Program-made: the position numbers and the translations under genes
The notes under the pieces: generated by a model
Database searches by the model: none
The model's input: the letters and a program-made list of their open reading frames with translations, nothing else
Told to the model about the DNA's origin: nothing
In this document: in pieces, positions 43,363-53,139 of the stretch
Numbering within the stretch: position 1 is the stretch's first letter
How the letters are laid out: each line of letters opens with the position of its first letter
From: Falsirhodobacter sp051195255
GTDB lineage: Bacteria > Pseudomonadota > Alphaproteobacteria > Rhodobacterales > Rhodobacteraceae
Length of the DNA stretch: 64,000 nt
Assembly (NCBI RefSeq): GCF_051195255.1
Contig: NZ_JBNJLK010000010.1
Location: 62,001-126,000, forward strand
Direction: 5' to 3'

Positions 43363-45694
43363 TCATCGATCTTCCTCGGCACGCCCTCGCAACGCTTGTG
43401 CGCGAGGTGACCGAACGGTCTTGGGCGCATATCGAACGGGTTCGCGGCACGGCGGGCCTGAAGGCCAGCGAAACGGCCCTTCGCAAGCTGAACACGGACC
43501 TGTAATGTCAGGCGATCGAGCGGACGCACTTGGCAGATCAGCCCCGATCTGATGGGGGCGCTGAATTCCAAGGCTATCTGCAAGCGTTCAACCCCGCATG
43601 GACGACGATGCTGGGCTGGTCGGAAGCCGAAGTCACGCGCATGTCGGTCTGGGAGATGGTGCACCCCGACGATCTGGACCGGACACGGTCGATCTTCGAC
43701 CTGACCTTGTCCGGGCAACCCGCGCTGCAATTCCCGAACCGGTTCCGCTGCAAGGATGGCAGCTACCGCTGGATCTCGTGGGCGGGGGTGCGGAAGGGGA
43801 TCCGGTCTACTGCACCGGCCGTGACATCACCAAGGAGCGGCAGCGCGACGCCAACCTTTCGGCCCGCACGGCGGAACGGGATCAGCTTTGGGAGCTCAGC
43901 CCCGATTTGCTGACCATGGTGGATTATGATGGCGGGCTTCTGCGGGTGAACCCGGCCTGCCGGCCATGACGAGGAGCGTCTGCTGACCCGGCCCTTTCAC
44001 GAACTCCTCCATCCGGACGAGATCCCCTTCATCACCGCGCTTCTGGCCGACATGAAGGCCCGGCGGCAGCCCATGATGGTGGAGGACCGGCTTCTGGCGG
44101 CGGTCGGCACGTGGCGTTCCTTTGTCTGGACGCTGTCCCCCGAGCCGGAACGGGACGTGATCTACGGTATCGGACATGACGTCACCGGGGAACGGGCGCA
44201 GGCCCGGACCCTCGCCGGCCGGAGGGCAGAGTGCGACCAGCTTTGCACCCTGTCCGTCGACATGCTGGCCCATGCCGATTGCAAGGGGCGGATGCTGTCC
44301 GTCAGCCCCGCCTGGTCCCGCGTGTTGGGCTGCACGGAAACCGGAGTCCTGAACACCCCCTATGCCGGCCTGATCCACACCGGGGATCTGCAGCCGACCC
44401 TGACCATCCTGGCCCGCATGGGCAAACGGACAAGCCGGTCGAATATGAAAACCACATCCTGACCCGCACCGGCGACTACAAGCGGATCGGCTGGACGGTC
44501 GTGCCCGATCCCGCCGGCACGACCTTCGTCGCCGTCGGCCGGGCCCTGACGGAGGCAAAGGTGCGCGAACGCGATCTGGAGCAGGCGCGCCGCGCCCTGC
44601 GCCAAAGCCAGAAGCTGGAGGCCCCTGAGCCAGTTGACGGGCGGCGTGGCCCATGACGTCAACAACCTGCCGATGGCGGTCATGTCGAACCTGGAGCTGC
44701 TGGAAAAGCGGGTCGGCGGAGACGCCCGGCTGATCGACGGGGCAATGCAGGGGGCGCAGCACGAGGCGACCCTGACCCAGCGGACGCTGGCTTTCGCCCG
44801 GCGACAGGAACTGACGGTGGGGCCGCACAGCCTGCCCCGTCTTGTGGAACGCGCGGAAGATCTTCTGCAACGTTCGGCGGGAGGCCATATCGAGCTGAAG
44901 CTGGATCTTGCCCGCCCCGTCCCCCTATGCTGGTGGACGACAACCAGTTCGACCTGGCCTTGCTGAACCTCGTCCTGAACGCCCGTGACGCGATGCCCGA
45001 TGACGGCACCATCACCGTCGCGGTGGATCATCGCCTGGCCCCGGAGGATCCGTGGGCGCCCGCCCATGGCTATGTCTGCCTGACCGTGAAGGACGACGGG
45101 CAGGGCATAGACGAGGACACGCCGGAAAAGGCCACGCAGCCGTTCTTTACGACGAAGGGGGTCGGCAAGGGCAGCGGGCTTGGCCTGTCCATGATCCACG
45201 GGCTGGCCTTGCAGATGAACGGCCGGCTGCATCTGCAAGGCCGGCTGGGCAAGGGAACGACCAGCGAATTGTGGCTGCCCGCGACCGACGCGAACCCCGT
45301 GCAGGACCCGCCCCCGGCCGAAACTGCGTCGGCGGAGGACGGCCCCCGTTCCCTGCGCATCCTGATGGTCGACGACGACGCCCTGATCTTCATGAGCAGT
45401 GTCGACATGCCGGAAGACCTTGGCCACATCGTGACCCCCGTCTATCCCGGCGCGAAGGCGCTGGAGATCCTTCAAACGGAGCCGCCCTTCGACCTGCTTA
45501 TCACCGACTTCTCCAAGGCGAAGATGCACGGCGGCCAGTTGGCGGCGCGGCAGCTTTTCCCGGACCTGCCCATCCTGCTGGTGACCGGCTATGCGGAGCT
45601 GCCGGAAAAGAACGACCTCCGGCTGCCGAAGCTGTCGAAATTCCATCAGCAACACGACCTTCAGGCCGAGATCGGGAACGTGATGCGGCGGTAG
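43363..45694 (+). pseudogene. Hybrid sensor histidine kinase, inactivated by multiple frameshifts
   Basis: Successive segments in changing frames reconstruct one protein: GAF tail (REVTERSWAHIERVRGTAGL, stop near 43503), PAS (FNPAWTTMLGWSEAEVTR, 43530-43795), PAC and a second PAS start (CTGRDITKERQRD, to 43969), PAS region HELLHPDEIPFITALLADMK and third PAS (VSPAWSRVLGCTE, to 44462), its continuation (KPVEYENHILTRTGDYKRIG), HisKA (LTGGVAHDVNNLPMAV; normally HDFNNLL), and finally HATPase plus receiver as one open frame 44927-45694 (LVLNARDAMPDDG, TTKGVGKGSGLGLSMI, ILMVDDDAL, LITDFSKAKM). At least five frame changes are needed, so the full kinase cannot be made. Motif drift in HisKA and receiver supports decay rather than sequencing error. 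Confidence 0.75.
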
Positions 45695-45717
45695 CGTCCG
45701 GCCTTCATGGCCCGGCG

Positions 45718-46695
45718 TCAGGACCCTTCCGCGCGGGCGCGGGTCGGCCATTCCGGCTCATCCTCCGTCGGCAGTTCGCAGCGGTTGTGGATGTCCGTCG
45801 CCGCCACCGCCGCATGGCCCATCCCGACCACGATCTGGCTGAGGGCGCGCACCACGTCCCCCGCCGCGTAAAGCCCCGACACGCTGGTGCGGTTGTGGTC
45901 GTCGACGATCAGCGCCCCCGCCTCGTCATGCTCCGCCCCCAGACCGATGGCCAGATCGGACCGGATCTTGATGCCCAGGGCGGAATACAGGATGTCGAAG
46001 CGATGCTCCGTGCCGCTTCGGGTGCGGATGGCCAAGATGCGGTGCCCATCCTGATCCAGCGCGGCGATGGGCTCCTCCACCACCTTGATTGCGTGCTCCT
46101 TCACCTTCTCGCGTCCCGCCTTGTCAAGGTTCATCCCTTGCCCAAGCGTCAGCAGCGTCACGTCGCGGGAATAGGTGCGGGCCAAAAACACGGCCTCGCC
46201 CAGCCCACGGTCGCCATGGCCGATGACCGCGATCTTGCGGTTCCTCGCCTCGTACCCGTCGCAGATGGGGCAGTAGCGCACGAGGCCGCGCTGGATCGCG
46301 TCGGGAAGATCGGGCAGATCGGGCTCGATGTCCACGGCGCCGGTGGCCAGCAGCACCCGGCGTGCCCGCACCTCCCGCGCCTTTCCCGTGGCGCATTGAA
46401 TCTCGGCCGTGAATCCGTCCGCCCGCTTGTGCAGCGCGGACACGTGGCCCTTCAGGATATGGGGGCCGTATTGTTCCACGCTGTCCCGCTGACGGGCGAG
46501 GATGTCCGGGCCACCGATGCCTTCGGCGAACAACGGGATGTTGTGGCTGGTCGGGATCCACGACGCCCGGGCCTGCCCGCCGTCCACCACAAGGAAACGC
46601 CGGTTGAACCGCGCCAGATACAGCGCCGCCGTCAGCCCCGCAGGGCCACCCCCGACGATCAGGCAGTCGAGGCGTTCTTCGTCCGTCATCGTCAT
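45718..46695 (-). CDS. Thioredoxin-reductase-like FAD/NAD(P) oxidoreductase
   Basis: Flavoprotein of 325 residues in the TrxB fold. FAD motif CLIVGGGPAGLTAALYLARF, redox-type pair in YCPICDGYEAR, NAD(P) motif IAVIGHGDRGLGEAVFLAR, and second FAD motif GLYAAGDVV. The active pair is CPIC where thioredoxin reductases have CATC/CAVC, and the NADPH motif has unusual GHGDRG, so it may be a low-molecular-weight or ferredoxin/thiol oxidoreductase other than true TrxB. Start ATG 46695 (MTMTDEERL) with GGAAGAGG upstream; several upstream in-frame ATGs lack such a site. Divergent from rsuA with a 215-bp gap. Confidence 0.82.
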   Translation of the reverse strand: MTMTDEERLDCLIVGGGPAGLTAALYLARFNRRFLVVDGGQARASWIPTSHNIPLFAEGIGGPDILARQRDSVEQYGPHILKGHVSALHKRADGFTAEIQCATGKAREVRARRVLLATGAVDIEPDLPDLPDAIQRGLVRYCPICDGYEARNRKIAVIGHGDRGLGEAVFLARTYSRDVTLLTLGQGMNLDKAGREKVKEHAIKVVEEPIAALDQDGHRILAIRTRSGTEHRFDILYSALGIKIRSDLAIGLGAEHDEAGALIVDDHNRTSVSGLYAAGDVVRALSQIVVGMGHAAVAATDIHNRCELPTEDEPEWPTRARAEGS

Positions 46696-46910
46696 CGACC
46701 TCTTCCCCGGGCTCATCACCGCGTTCCTTCCGTTGCAAAGCCCTGCCCTTGGCGGGTGTTCCCTCGCCTTCGCGACATACGCCCGGTGCGGAGATGCCCG
46801 GTCACCGGACGGAAGCGTTGACACCGCGCCCGACTGCCCGCATCTCTCCGCCTGCAAAAACGCCGTTCATCCCGTTTGCGGGGTCACGCGATGACCCGCC
46901 TTGCGGGCTG

Positions 46911-47663
46911 ATGGAGGAACCGAAGTTGACCGCCAAGATCCCGACCTCCCGCGTCGACAGGCTCCTTTCCTCCATGGGTTATGGCTCGCGGGCCGAGATG
47001 GCGCGCATGGCGAGGGCGGGCGGCATTACCCTGGACGGTGTTCGCCTTCCCAACGTCACAAAGCGCATCCCGGTCACCAGGGATCTGCCGACCCGCATGA
47101 AGATCGCCGGCGAGGCGCTGGATCCCGTGGCCGGGATGGTCCTCCTTTTGAACAAGCCTTTGGGCATGACCTGTTCGCACAAGGAAGCGGGCCCCTTGGT
47201 GTATGACATCCTGCCCAAGCGCTGGAAGCGGCGCGATCCGGCGATCTCGACCATCGGGCGTCTGGACAAGCAGACCTCCGGCCTTCTGTTGCTGACCGAC
47301 GACGGGGACCTGCTGCACCGCGTCATCAGCCCCAGGCGCCACGTCCGGAAGGTCTACCATGCGACGCTGGCCCGCCCCCTCAGGGGCACCGAGGCCGCGC
47401 TGTTCGCCTCGGGTGAGCTTATGCTGGAGGGCGAGGACAAACCGCTGGCGCCGGCGGACCTGGACGTGATCTCCGCCACCGAAGCCCGGCTGACGGTCAC
47501 CGAGGGCCGGTATCATCAGGTGCGCCGCATGTTCGCTGCCACCGGCAACCACGTGGAGGCGCTGCATCGCGAGCGTTTGGGCGGCCTGTCCCTGCCGGAC
47601 GGGCTGGCCCCCGGTCAGTGGACGCTGCTGAGCGAGGACGAGATCGCCCTGATCTTTCAGTAA
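46911..47663 (+). CDS. rsuA: 16S rRNA pseudouridine synthase, RsuA type
   Basis: Small-subunit rRNA pseudouridine synthase of the RsuA/RluB/E/F family, 250 residues. An S4-like RNA-binding segment (SRVDRLLSSMGYGSRAEMAR, ITLDGVRLPN) precedes the catalytic domain LNKPLGMTCSHKE, GRLDKQTSGLLLLTDDG (catalytic Asp) and TEGRYHQVRRMFAATGNHV. The target in E. coli is U516 of 16S rRNA; RsuA is favoured over RluB by the KxxGMTCSHKE and ILPKRWKRRDP segments. The ATG at 46911 gives MEEPKLTAK; a TTG at 46926 is an alternative. Confidence 0.85.
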   Translation: MEEPKLTAKIPTSRVDRLLSSMGYGSRAEMARMARAGGITLDGVRLPNVTKRIPVTRDLPTRMKIAGEALDPVAGMVLLLNKPLGMTCSHKEAGPLVYDILPKRWKRRDPAISTIGRLDKQTSGLLLLTDDGDLLHRVISPRRHVRKVYHATLARPLRGTEAALFASGELMLEGEDKPLAPADLDVISATEARLTVTEGRYHQVRRMFAATGNHVEALHRERLGGLSLPDGLAPGQWTLLSEDEIALIFQ

Positions 47664-47729
47664 ACGCACGCGTCTGGATATGTTCTCCCCTCCTGCCCCT
47701 CGGCTCAGGCAGGGCGACATGGCACGCCC

Positions 47730-48431
47730 TCAGGCGAGGCCGCAAAGATAGACTTCGCGCTCGGGATGCTCGATCACGCGGAAGCCCGCGCTGCGCAGCA
47801 TCGCCTCCATCCCCGCGCGGTTCGGCACGAACCAGTTGGTGGGATCCCCGGCATAGCGCCGTTCGATGAAATACAGCAGCGGGACGTCCGGCCCCTCGAA
47901 CGGGGTGCTGTCGTTGAAGTCGTAATCCTCGGCAATGGCCGCCACATGGTCCGATCCCCGTTGCATGGACTGGAACAGCAGGCGGTCGCCCACCACGTGT
48001 TCGCGGATAATGTCCAGCGCCAGAAGGGGATGACGAAGGTGATAAAGCACCCCCATGAAGATGACGAGGTCGAAGCGTTCCCCCAGCGTCGGCACATCGT
48101 AGACCGACATCTGCCGGAATTCGATGGCCGCGCCCTCCACCTCGGCCGCCAGCCGGGCCTGCGCCAGATAGCGCGGATCGCTGTCGACCGCCACCACGCG
48201 ATCCGCCCCGCGACGTGCCATCTCAAGTGCATAGAAGCCCGCGTTGCACCCGATGTCGAGCACCGTCATGCCCTGCATGTCGTCCGGCAGGATGTGGCGG
48301 AAGCCCGCCCACTTGAAGCTCGGGTAATCCCCCAGGAAGTGATTCGGAGCGGTCTGCACGCCGCCCAGCCTGAGATTGTGAAACCACGGCGCCAGATCCT
48401 CGATCCGGCTCTTCAGGTTTTCATTGTCCAT
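47730..48431 (-). CDS. SAM-dependent methyltransferase, CmoB/TIGR04290-like
   Basis: Class I methyltransferase of 233 residues, single cytosolic domain. N-terminus: LAPWFHNLRLGGVQTAPNHF, then GFRHILPDDMQGMTVLDIGC with the SAM glycine motif DIGCNAGFYALEMARRGAD, acidic residue VVAVDSDPRY and VIFMGVLYHLRHPLLALD. This arrangement is that of the family annotated TIGR04290 and is related to the carboxymethyltransferase CmoB (tRNA wobble uridine), but the protein is shorter than CmoB (about 320) and lacks its N-terminal part, so the tRNA role should not be assumed. Faces the rsuA gene with a 66-bp convergent gap. Start ATG 48431. Confidence 0.65.
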   Translation of the reverse strand: MDNENLKSRIEDLAPWFHNLRLGGVQTAPNHFLGDYPSFKWAGFRHILPDDMQGMTVLDIGCNAGFYALEMARRGADRVVAVDSDPRYLAQARLAAEVEGAAIEFRQMSVYDVPTLGERFDLVIFMGVLYHLRHPLLALDIIREHVVGDRLLFQSMQRGSDHVAAIAEDYDFNDSTPFEGPDVPLLYFIERRYAGDPTNWFVPNRAGMEAMLRSAGFRVIEHPEREVYLCGLA

Positions 48432-48546
48432 ACGCGCTCGCCTTTGTCGTCCACGGATCGGACGCGGCTCCCTTCCGGAAACCGCGCCCGTTCGTGTTAC
48501 ATAGGCCGAAGGCAGCCTCTGGCCCGTCGGCGTCTGCCTGGACCTT

Positions 48547-49572
48547 TCAGGCCGTCTCCGGCCGGACACGCGCGTCGGCAAAGGACACCAGCTTTCTCCG
48601 GTCTTCGTCCCACAGGTGCAGCCCAAGGGTCGCGAAGCTTTCGCGGATGGTCAGCCGCTGCGCCTCGGCCAGTTCGCGGTGATCGCGGATCACCTGTCCC
48701 AGGCGGTAGAAGGGGATGCGCGAATAAAGGTGGTGCACATGGTGGATGCCGATGTTCCCCGTCAGCCACCGAAGCGGCTGCGGCAGAACGTAGTGCGAGC
48801 TTCCCTCAAGCGCGGCATGGTGCAACTGCCAATCCTCGCCCGCGGCCCAGTGGGTTTCCTCGAACTGGTGCTGCACGTAGAACAGCCAGACCCCCACCGT
48901 CGCCGCCACGAGGGAGGTGGGAAGGAAGACCAGAAGCAGGGGTGTCAGGCCGCCGAACCACGCGACCACCCCCAGAAGGCCCGCGATCACCGCGTTGGTG
49001 CCCATGGCCGAGCCCCAATACCGCCATCCCGACTTCATGAGGCCGAGAGGCACCCGGTTCTGCAAAAGAAACAGGTAGCCCGGCCCCAGCACGAACAGCG
49101 TGATCGGGTTGCGGTACAGCCGGTACATGAGACGCCCCCATGCGGAAAGGGCGTCGTATTCCTTGACGGTCAGCGTGGTCACGTCACCGATTCCCCGCTG
49201 GTCAAGGTTGCCGTGGCTGCCATGGTGGATCGAATGGGTGCGCCGCCACACGGCATAGGGGGTCAGGGTGAAGACGCCCATGATGCGGCCCACCCAGTCC
49301 TGCGCCGTCCGGTTCGGAAGAAACGCGCCATGCCCGCAATCGTGCTGGATGATGAACAGCCGGACAAGAAACAGCCCGTTGATCATGGCCAAAGCCGCCC
49401 CCAGCCAGAAACTGACGGCCAAGGCCTTCCAGGCCAGAGCCCACAGCACGAGGAAGGGCAGCAGCGTCACCGCCAGTTCGAAAAGGCTGCGGCGGGTGGA
49501 CGGCTCGCGATAGCGGGCCAGAACACTGAGCCACTCACGCGCCGTGCGGGGTGGAGGAGGCGTATCTAACAT
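48547..49572 (-). CDS. Membrane fatty-acid desaturase
   Basis: Integral di-iron desaturase, 341 residues. The three His boxes are HDCGH (residues 77-81), HSIHH (113-117) and HHVHH near residue 275 (NIGIHHVHHLYSR), spaced as in acyl-lipid delta-12/omega-type desaturases. About four membrane helices flank them (LAVTLLPFLVLWALAW, PLLLVFLPTSLVAATVGVWLF). I start at ATG 49572 (MLDTPPPP); an in-frame ATG at 49629 would add 19 residues without family likeness. Probably introduces a double bond into membrane-lipid acyl chains; regiospecificity cannot be read from sequence. Confidence 0.87.
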   Translation of the reverse strand: MLDTPPPPRTAREWLSVLARYREPSTRRSLFELAVTLLPFLVLWALAWKALAVSFWLGAALAMINGLFLVRLFIIQHDCGHGAFLPNRTAQDWVGRIMGVFTLTPYAVWRRTHSIHHGSHGNLDQRGIGDVTTLTVKEYDALSAWGRLMYRLYRNPITLFVLGPGYLFLLQNRVPLGLMKSGWRYWGSAMGTNAVIAGLLGVVAWFGGLTPLLLVFLPTSLVAATVGVWLFYVQHQFEETHWAAGEDWQLHHAALEGSSHYVLPQPLRWLTGNIGIHHVHHLYSRIPFYRLGQVIRDHRELAEAQRLTIRESFATLGLHLWDEDRRKLVSFADARVRPETA

Positions 49573-49759
49573 CAAGGGGTGTCGCTGTCCTGCAGGGAAC
49601 TCAGGGGGGTATTTACCATAGGAAGGCAAAGAACAACCACGCTGATCTGTCGAGGGCAGGACGAATTGCCGCGTCGCACCCGCGCAGCCATGGGCGCTTG
49701 TCTTGAAACCTGCCTCGTCAGGCGACGGCAGGTCGTCATCGCGGCGTTCCGCGGGGATC

Positions 49760-50920
49760 TCAGCGTTCCGAATAAAGCACGCGGTGATCCACGAAATACC
49801 GCGCGAAGAACGGCAGGCTGGCCGAGCCGACCTCGCGCGCCGTGCGGCCGATTGTGCCTTCGGCCACCCGGATCGGGGTCAGCCCCCGCTGGTCCAGCCG
49901 TGACAGCGCGGCCGCGGTGGCCTGCACAAGCCGCGCGCGGATCGCGGGCGGGAAGCTGCCGTCGATCACCGCCGCCTCGAAATCATAAACGGCCAGGGCC
50001 GCGACGATGGCGCAGGCCAGACCCTCCGCCGCGCCGTCGATCCACCGGTCCAGCAAGGCGCCCAGCGACGTCCAGTGCGACCCTTCATGCCACAGGTCCC
50101 CATGATCAAGACCCGCCGCGCGCACCGCCCGTTCCAGAAGATGGATGGAGGAGGCGTCGATCAGCTGCCGCACCCCGCCCTTCCCGTCCGGCACCGGAAG
50201 GGAGCCGAGCGCCCCGGCATTGCCAAGCCGCCCGGGGATCAGCCGACCGCCCATCACGATCCCCCCACCCACGAAGGCGCCGACGAAGAAGTAGACAAAA
50301 TCCGACGGCACCTCCTTGCCGAAGGCCTGTTCGGCCCCGCAGGCCGCCGTCACGTCATTGGCCAGGAACAGGGGCAGACCCGTCGCCCGCGCCAGATCGT
50401 CGGTGATATCCTCGTGCCGCCAGTCCTTGTCGGCGCCCCAGGCCCAAAGATCGTTGGGCTGCGCCACGCCCAGCCCCGCGATCCGCGCCCGCTCCTCCTC
50501 CGGCAGGACGCCGGAAAGGTCGCGGGCGGCTTCGGTGGCGAAGGCCAGCACCTCGGTCCGGAAGGGTTGCGGATAGAAGATGGCGCGGCGCTCCCTCACC
50601 GTGCCGGTGAAGTCCATCAGCACCATTTCGGACGTGCGGCGCCCGATCTTCAACCCCAGCGAGAATGCGCCGCGCGGGTTCAGCGACATGGGCACCGAAG
50701 GCTGCCCCACCCTCCCCTTGCGTGGATCGCCGGCCAGCACCAGCCCGTCCGCCACTAAGGCCCGCATGATGACCGAGGCCGTCTGCGGCGACAGGCCGGA
50801 CAGCCGGGCGATATCGGCCTTGGCCAGCTCCCCATGCCGGCGGATCAGCGACAGCACCACGCGTTCGTTGTGAATGCGAACGCCCGCCTGATTGGATCCC
50901 CTGATCGCCGCGCCCGTCAT
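49760..50920 (-). CDS. frcR: ROK-family transcriptional repressor of the frc operon
   Basis: ROK regulator of 386 residues: N-terminal winged helix (ELAKADIARLSGLSPQTASV, about 31-50) followed by an actin-like sugar-kinase fold domain (FSLGLKIGRRTSEMVLMDF, GLGVAQPNDLW, FLANDVTAACGAEQAFG, FFVGAFVGGGIVMGGRLIPG). The Zn-binding Cys cluster (CxCGxxGCxE) of Mlc/NagC and the glucokinase catalytic Asp context are not evident, so it is likely a pure regulator. It is divergent from frcBCA, an arrangement seen for ROK regulators of sugar uptake. Symbol given by context only. Confidence 0.82.
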   Translation of the reverse strand: MTGAAIRGSNQAGVRIHNERVVLSLIRRHGELAKADIARLSGLSPQTASVIMRALVADGLVLAGDPRKGRVGQPSVPMSLNPRGAFSLGLKIGRRTSEMVLMDFTGTVRERRAIFYPQPFRTEVLAFATEAARDLSGVLPEEERARIAGLGVAQPNDLWAWGADKDWRHEDITDDLARATGLPLFLANDVTAACGAEQAFGKEVPSDFVYFFVGAFVGGGIVMGGRLIPGRLGNAGALGSLPVPDGKGGVRQLIDASSIHLLERAVRAAGLDHGDLWHEGSHWTSLGALLDRWIDGAAEGLACAIVAALAVYDFEAAVIDGSFPPAIRARLVQATAAALSRLDQRGLTPIRVAEGTIGRTAREVGSASLPFFARYFVDHRVLYSER

Positions 50921-50945
50921 TCATGGCCCCCCTGCCAATATATAA

Positions 50946-50982
50946 ATCGGAATGATTTATTATTGACAAGCTTCTTTCCGAT
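50946..50982. promoter_or_regulatory. Divergent promoter/operator between ROK regulator and frcB
   Basis: Inverted repeat ATCGGAA (50946-50952) and TTCCGAT (50976-50982) encloses an AT-rich core in otherwise GC-rich DNA. TTGACA at 50963-50968 is a -35 element towards frcB; on the other strand TTGTCA followed 17-18 bp later by TTTATA/TTATAT fits the regulator promoter. The site would let one ROK dimer block both promoters. Confidence 0.6.
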
Positions 50983-51036
50983 GGCGTTACATCGCCCTGC
51001 GGGCCCGGGAGGGGCCAATCCTTGGGAGGGGATCGC

Positions 51037-52056
51037 ATGAAATATCCGCTGATCGCATTGGGCGCGACGGCGCTGGTGGCGTTGTCGTCGCCGGTTCTGG
51101 CGCAGGACGCGACGACCGTCTGTCTGATCACCAAGACCGACACCAACCCGTTCTTCGTGAAGATGAAGGAAGGGGCCGAGGCGAAGGCAGAGGAACTGGG
51201 CCTGAACCTGCAATCCTATGCCGGCCGCGTCGATGGCGACCACGAGGCGCAGGTGCAGGCTGTCGAAAGCTGCATCGCGGCGGGCGCCAAGGGCATCCTG
51301 ATCACCCCGTCGAACACGCAAGCCATCGTGCCCGTGCTGAAGCAGGCGCAGGATGCGGGCATGATCGTGATCGCGCTGGACACGCCGCTGGAGCCGGCCG
51401 AGGCGGCGGACGCCACCTTCGCCACCGACAACTTCCGCGCGGGCGTGCTGATCGGCGAATGGGCCAAGGCCAAGATGGGCGAAGATGCGGCGGACGCCAA
51501 GATCGCGTTCCTTGACCTGACGCCGTCCAACCCTTCGGTCGCCGTTCTGCGCGATCAGGGCTTCATGCAGGGCTTCGGCATCGACGTGAAGGACGAGAAC
51601 GTGGTGGGCGATGAGGAGGACGACCGCATCGTCGGCCATGACGTGACCAACGGGAACGAGGAAGGCGGCCGTCAGGCGATGGAGAACCTGCTGCAGCAGG
51701 ACCCGTCGATCAACCTCGTCTACACCATCAACGAGCCCGCCGCCGCCGGCGCCTACGAGGCGCTGAAGGCCGTCGGCATGGAAGGCAACGTGACGATCGT
51801 GTCGGTCGATGGCGGCTGCCCCGGCGTGCAGAACGTCGAGGAAGGGATCATCGGCGCGACCTCCATGCAATACCCGCTGAAGATGGCCGCCTTGGGGGTC
51901 GAGGCGGTGGCCGAATTCGCCAAGTCCGGCGCGATGCCCGAAGCGTCCGAAGGCCTGACCTTCACCGACACCGGCGTCGATCTGGTGACGGACGCGCCGG
52001 TGGACGGCGTGGACTCCATGACCTCGGCCGACGCCAAGGCCCAGTGCTGGGGCTGA
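51037..52056 (+). CDS. frcB: Fructose-type ABC transporter substrate-binding protein
   Basis: Periplasmic sugar-binding protein, 339 residues, with signal peptide (about 1-22, ending SSPVLAQ). Mature chain: VCLITKTDTNPFFVKMKEGA, LNLQSYAGRVDGDHEAQVQA, GILITPSNTQAIVPVLKQA, LDTPLEPAEAADATFATDNF and SVDGGCPGVQNVEEG. These are typical of FrcB of Sinorhizobium and relatives, type I sugar-binding proteins for fructose (also mannose/ribose). ATG 51037 is preceded by GGGAGGGGATC. The gene starts the frcBCA transcript. Confidence 0.88.
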   Translation: MKYPLIALGATALVALSSPVLAQDATTVCLITKTDTNPFFVKMKEGAEAKAEELGLNLQSYAGRVDGDHEAQVQAVESCIAAGAKGILITPSNTQAIVPVLKQAQDAGMIVIALDTPLEPAEAADATFATDNFRAGVLIGEWAKAKMGEDAADAKIAFLDLTPSNPSVAVLRDQGFMQGFGIDVKDENVVGDEEDDRIVGHDVTNGNEEGGRQAMENLLQQDPSINLVYTINEPAAAGAYEALKAVGMEGNVTIVSVDGGCPGVQNVEEGIIGATSMQYPLKMAALGVEAVAEFAKSGAMPEASEGLTFTDTGVDLVTDAPVDGVDSMTSADAKAQCWG

Positions 52057-52077
52057 GGCCGCAAGGGGATCACTGTC

Positions 52078-53139
52078 ATGAGCGAAACAAAGGACGACTT
52101 CGAGGCTGGCCTGTCGAAGGCCAGCACCCAGGTCGCGGACTTCACCCGCCACCGTAGTCCGCTGGAACGGTTGCAGCACATCCTGCACGCCAATCCGACG
52201 CTGGTGCCGGTCATGGTGCTGCTGTTCGGCATCGCGGTGTTCGGGATCATCGTGGGGGAACGGTTCTTCAACTCGTTCACGCTGACGCTGATCCTGCAAC
52301 AGGTGGCCATCGTCGGCATCGTCGGCGTGGCACAGACGCTGATCGTGCTGACGGCGGGGATCGACCTGTCGGTCGGCGCGATCATGGTGCTGTCGTCGGT
52401 CATCATGGGGCAGTTCGCGGTGACGCTGGGCATTCCGGCGCCGATCGCGCTGTTCTGCGGGCTGGCGCTTGGGACCATCTGCGGCATCATCAACGGGGTG
52501 CTGGTGGCGGTCGTGCGGCTGCCCCCCTTCATCGTGACGCTGGGCACGTGGTTCGTGTTCGAGGCCGCGAACTTCATCTACACCCAGAACCAGACCATCC
52601 GCGCCCAGGACGTGGAGGCCGCGGCCCCGCTGCTGCAATTCCTGGGCAACACGTTCCGCATCGGGGGTGCCGTCTTTACCTATGCCGTGGTGGCCATGGC
52701 CGGGCTGGTGCTGCTCTTCTACTACATCCTGAACCACACGGCCTGGGGCCGGCACGTCTATGCCATCGGCGACGATCTGGACGCGGCGCGGCTGTCGGGC
52801 ATCCGCACGACGAAAACGCTGATCTCGGTCTACGCGGTTTCGGGGCTGATCTGCGGCTTTGCGGGCTGGGCGCTGATCGGGCGGCTCGGCTCGATCTCCC
52901 CCACCTCGGGATACGAGGCGAACATCCAGTCGATCACGGCAGTGGTCATCGGCGGCACCTCGCTGTTCGGCGGGCGCGGATCGGTGTTCGGCACGCTGAT
53001 CGGGGCGCTGATCGTGGGCGTCTTCGCCATGGGCCTGCGGATCTGGGGCACCGACCCCCAATGGACGCGCCTGACGGTGGGCGCGCTGATCATCCTGGCG
53101 GTCGCGGCAGACCAATGGATCAGAAAGGCATCGGCATGA
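52078..53139 (+). CDS. frcC: Fructose-type ABC transporter permease
   Basis: Polytopic permease of the RbsC/AraH family, 353 residues with about ten membrane helices. Segments: VMVLLFGIAVFGIIVGERFF, VAQTLIVLTAGIDLSVGAI, GIINGVLVAVVRLPPFIVTLGT, GDDLDAARLSGIRTTKTLI and GGTSLFGGRGSVFGTLIGALI. A hydrophilic N-terminus of about 35 residues is typical of FrcC. It begins 21 bp after frcB and overlaps frcA by 4 nt (ATGA). Confidence 0.9.
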   Translation: MSETKDDFEAGLSKASTQVADFTRHRSPLERLQHILHANPTLVPVMVLLFGIAVFGIIVGERFFNSFTLTLILQQVAIVGIVGVAQTLIVLTAGIDLSVGAIMVLSSVIMGQFAVTLGIPAPIALFCGLALGTICGIINGVLVAVVRLPPFIVTLGTWFVFEAANFIYTQNQTIRAQDVEAAAPLLQFLGNTFRIGGAVFTYAVVAMAGLVLLFYYILNHTAWGRHVYAIGDDLDAARLSGIRTTKTLISVYAVSGLICGFAGWALIGRLGSISPTSGYEANIQSITAVVIGGTSLFGGRGSVFGTLIGALIVGVFAMGLRIWGTDPQWTRLTVGALIILAVAADQWIRKASA

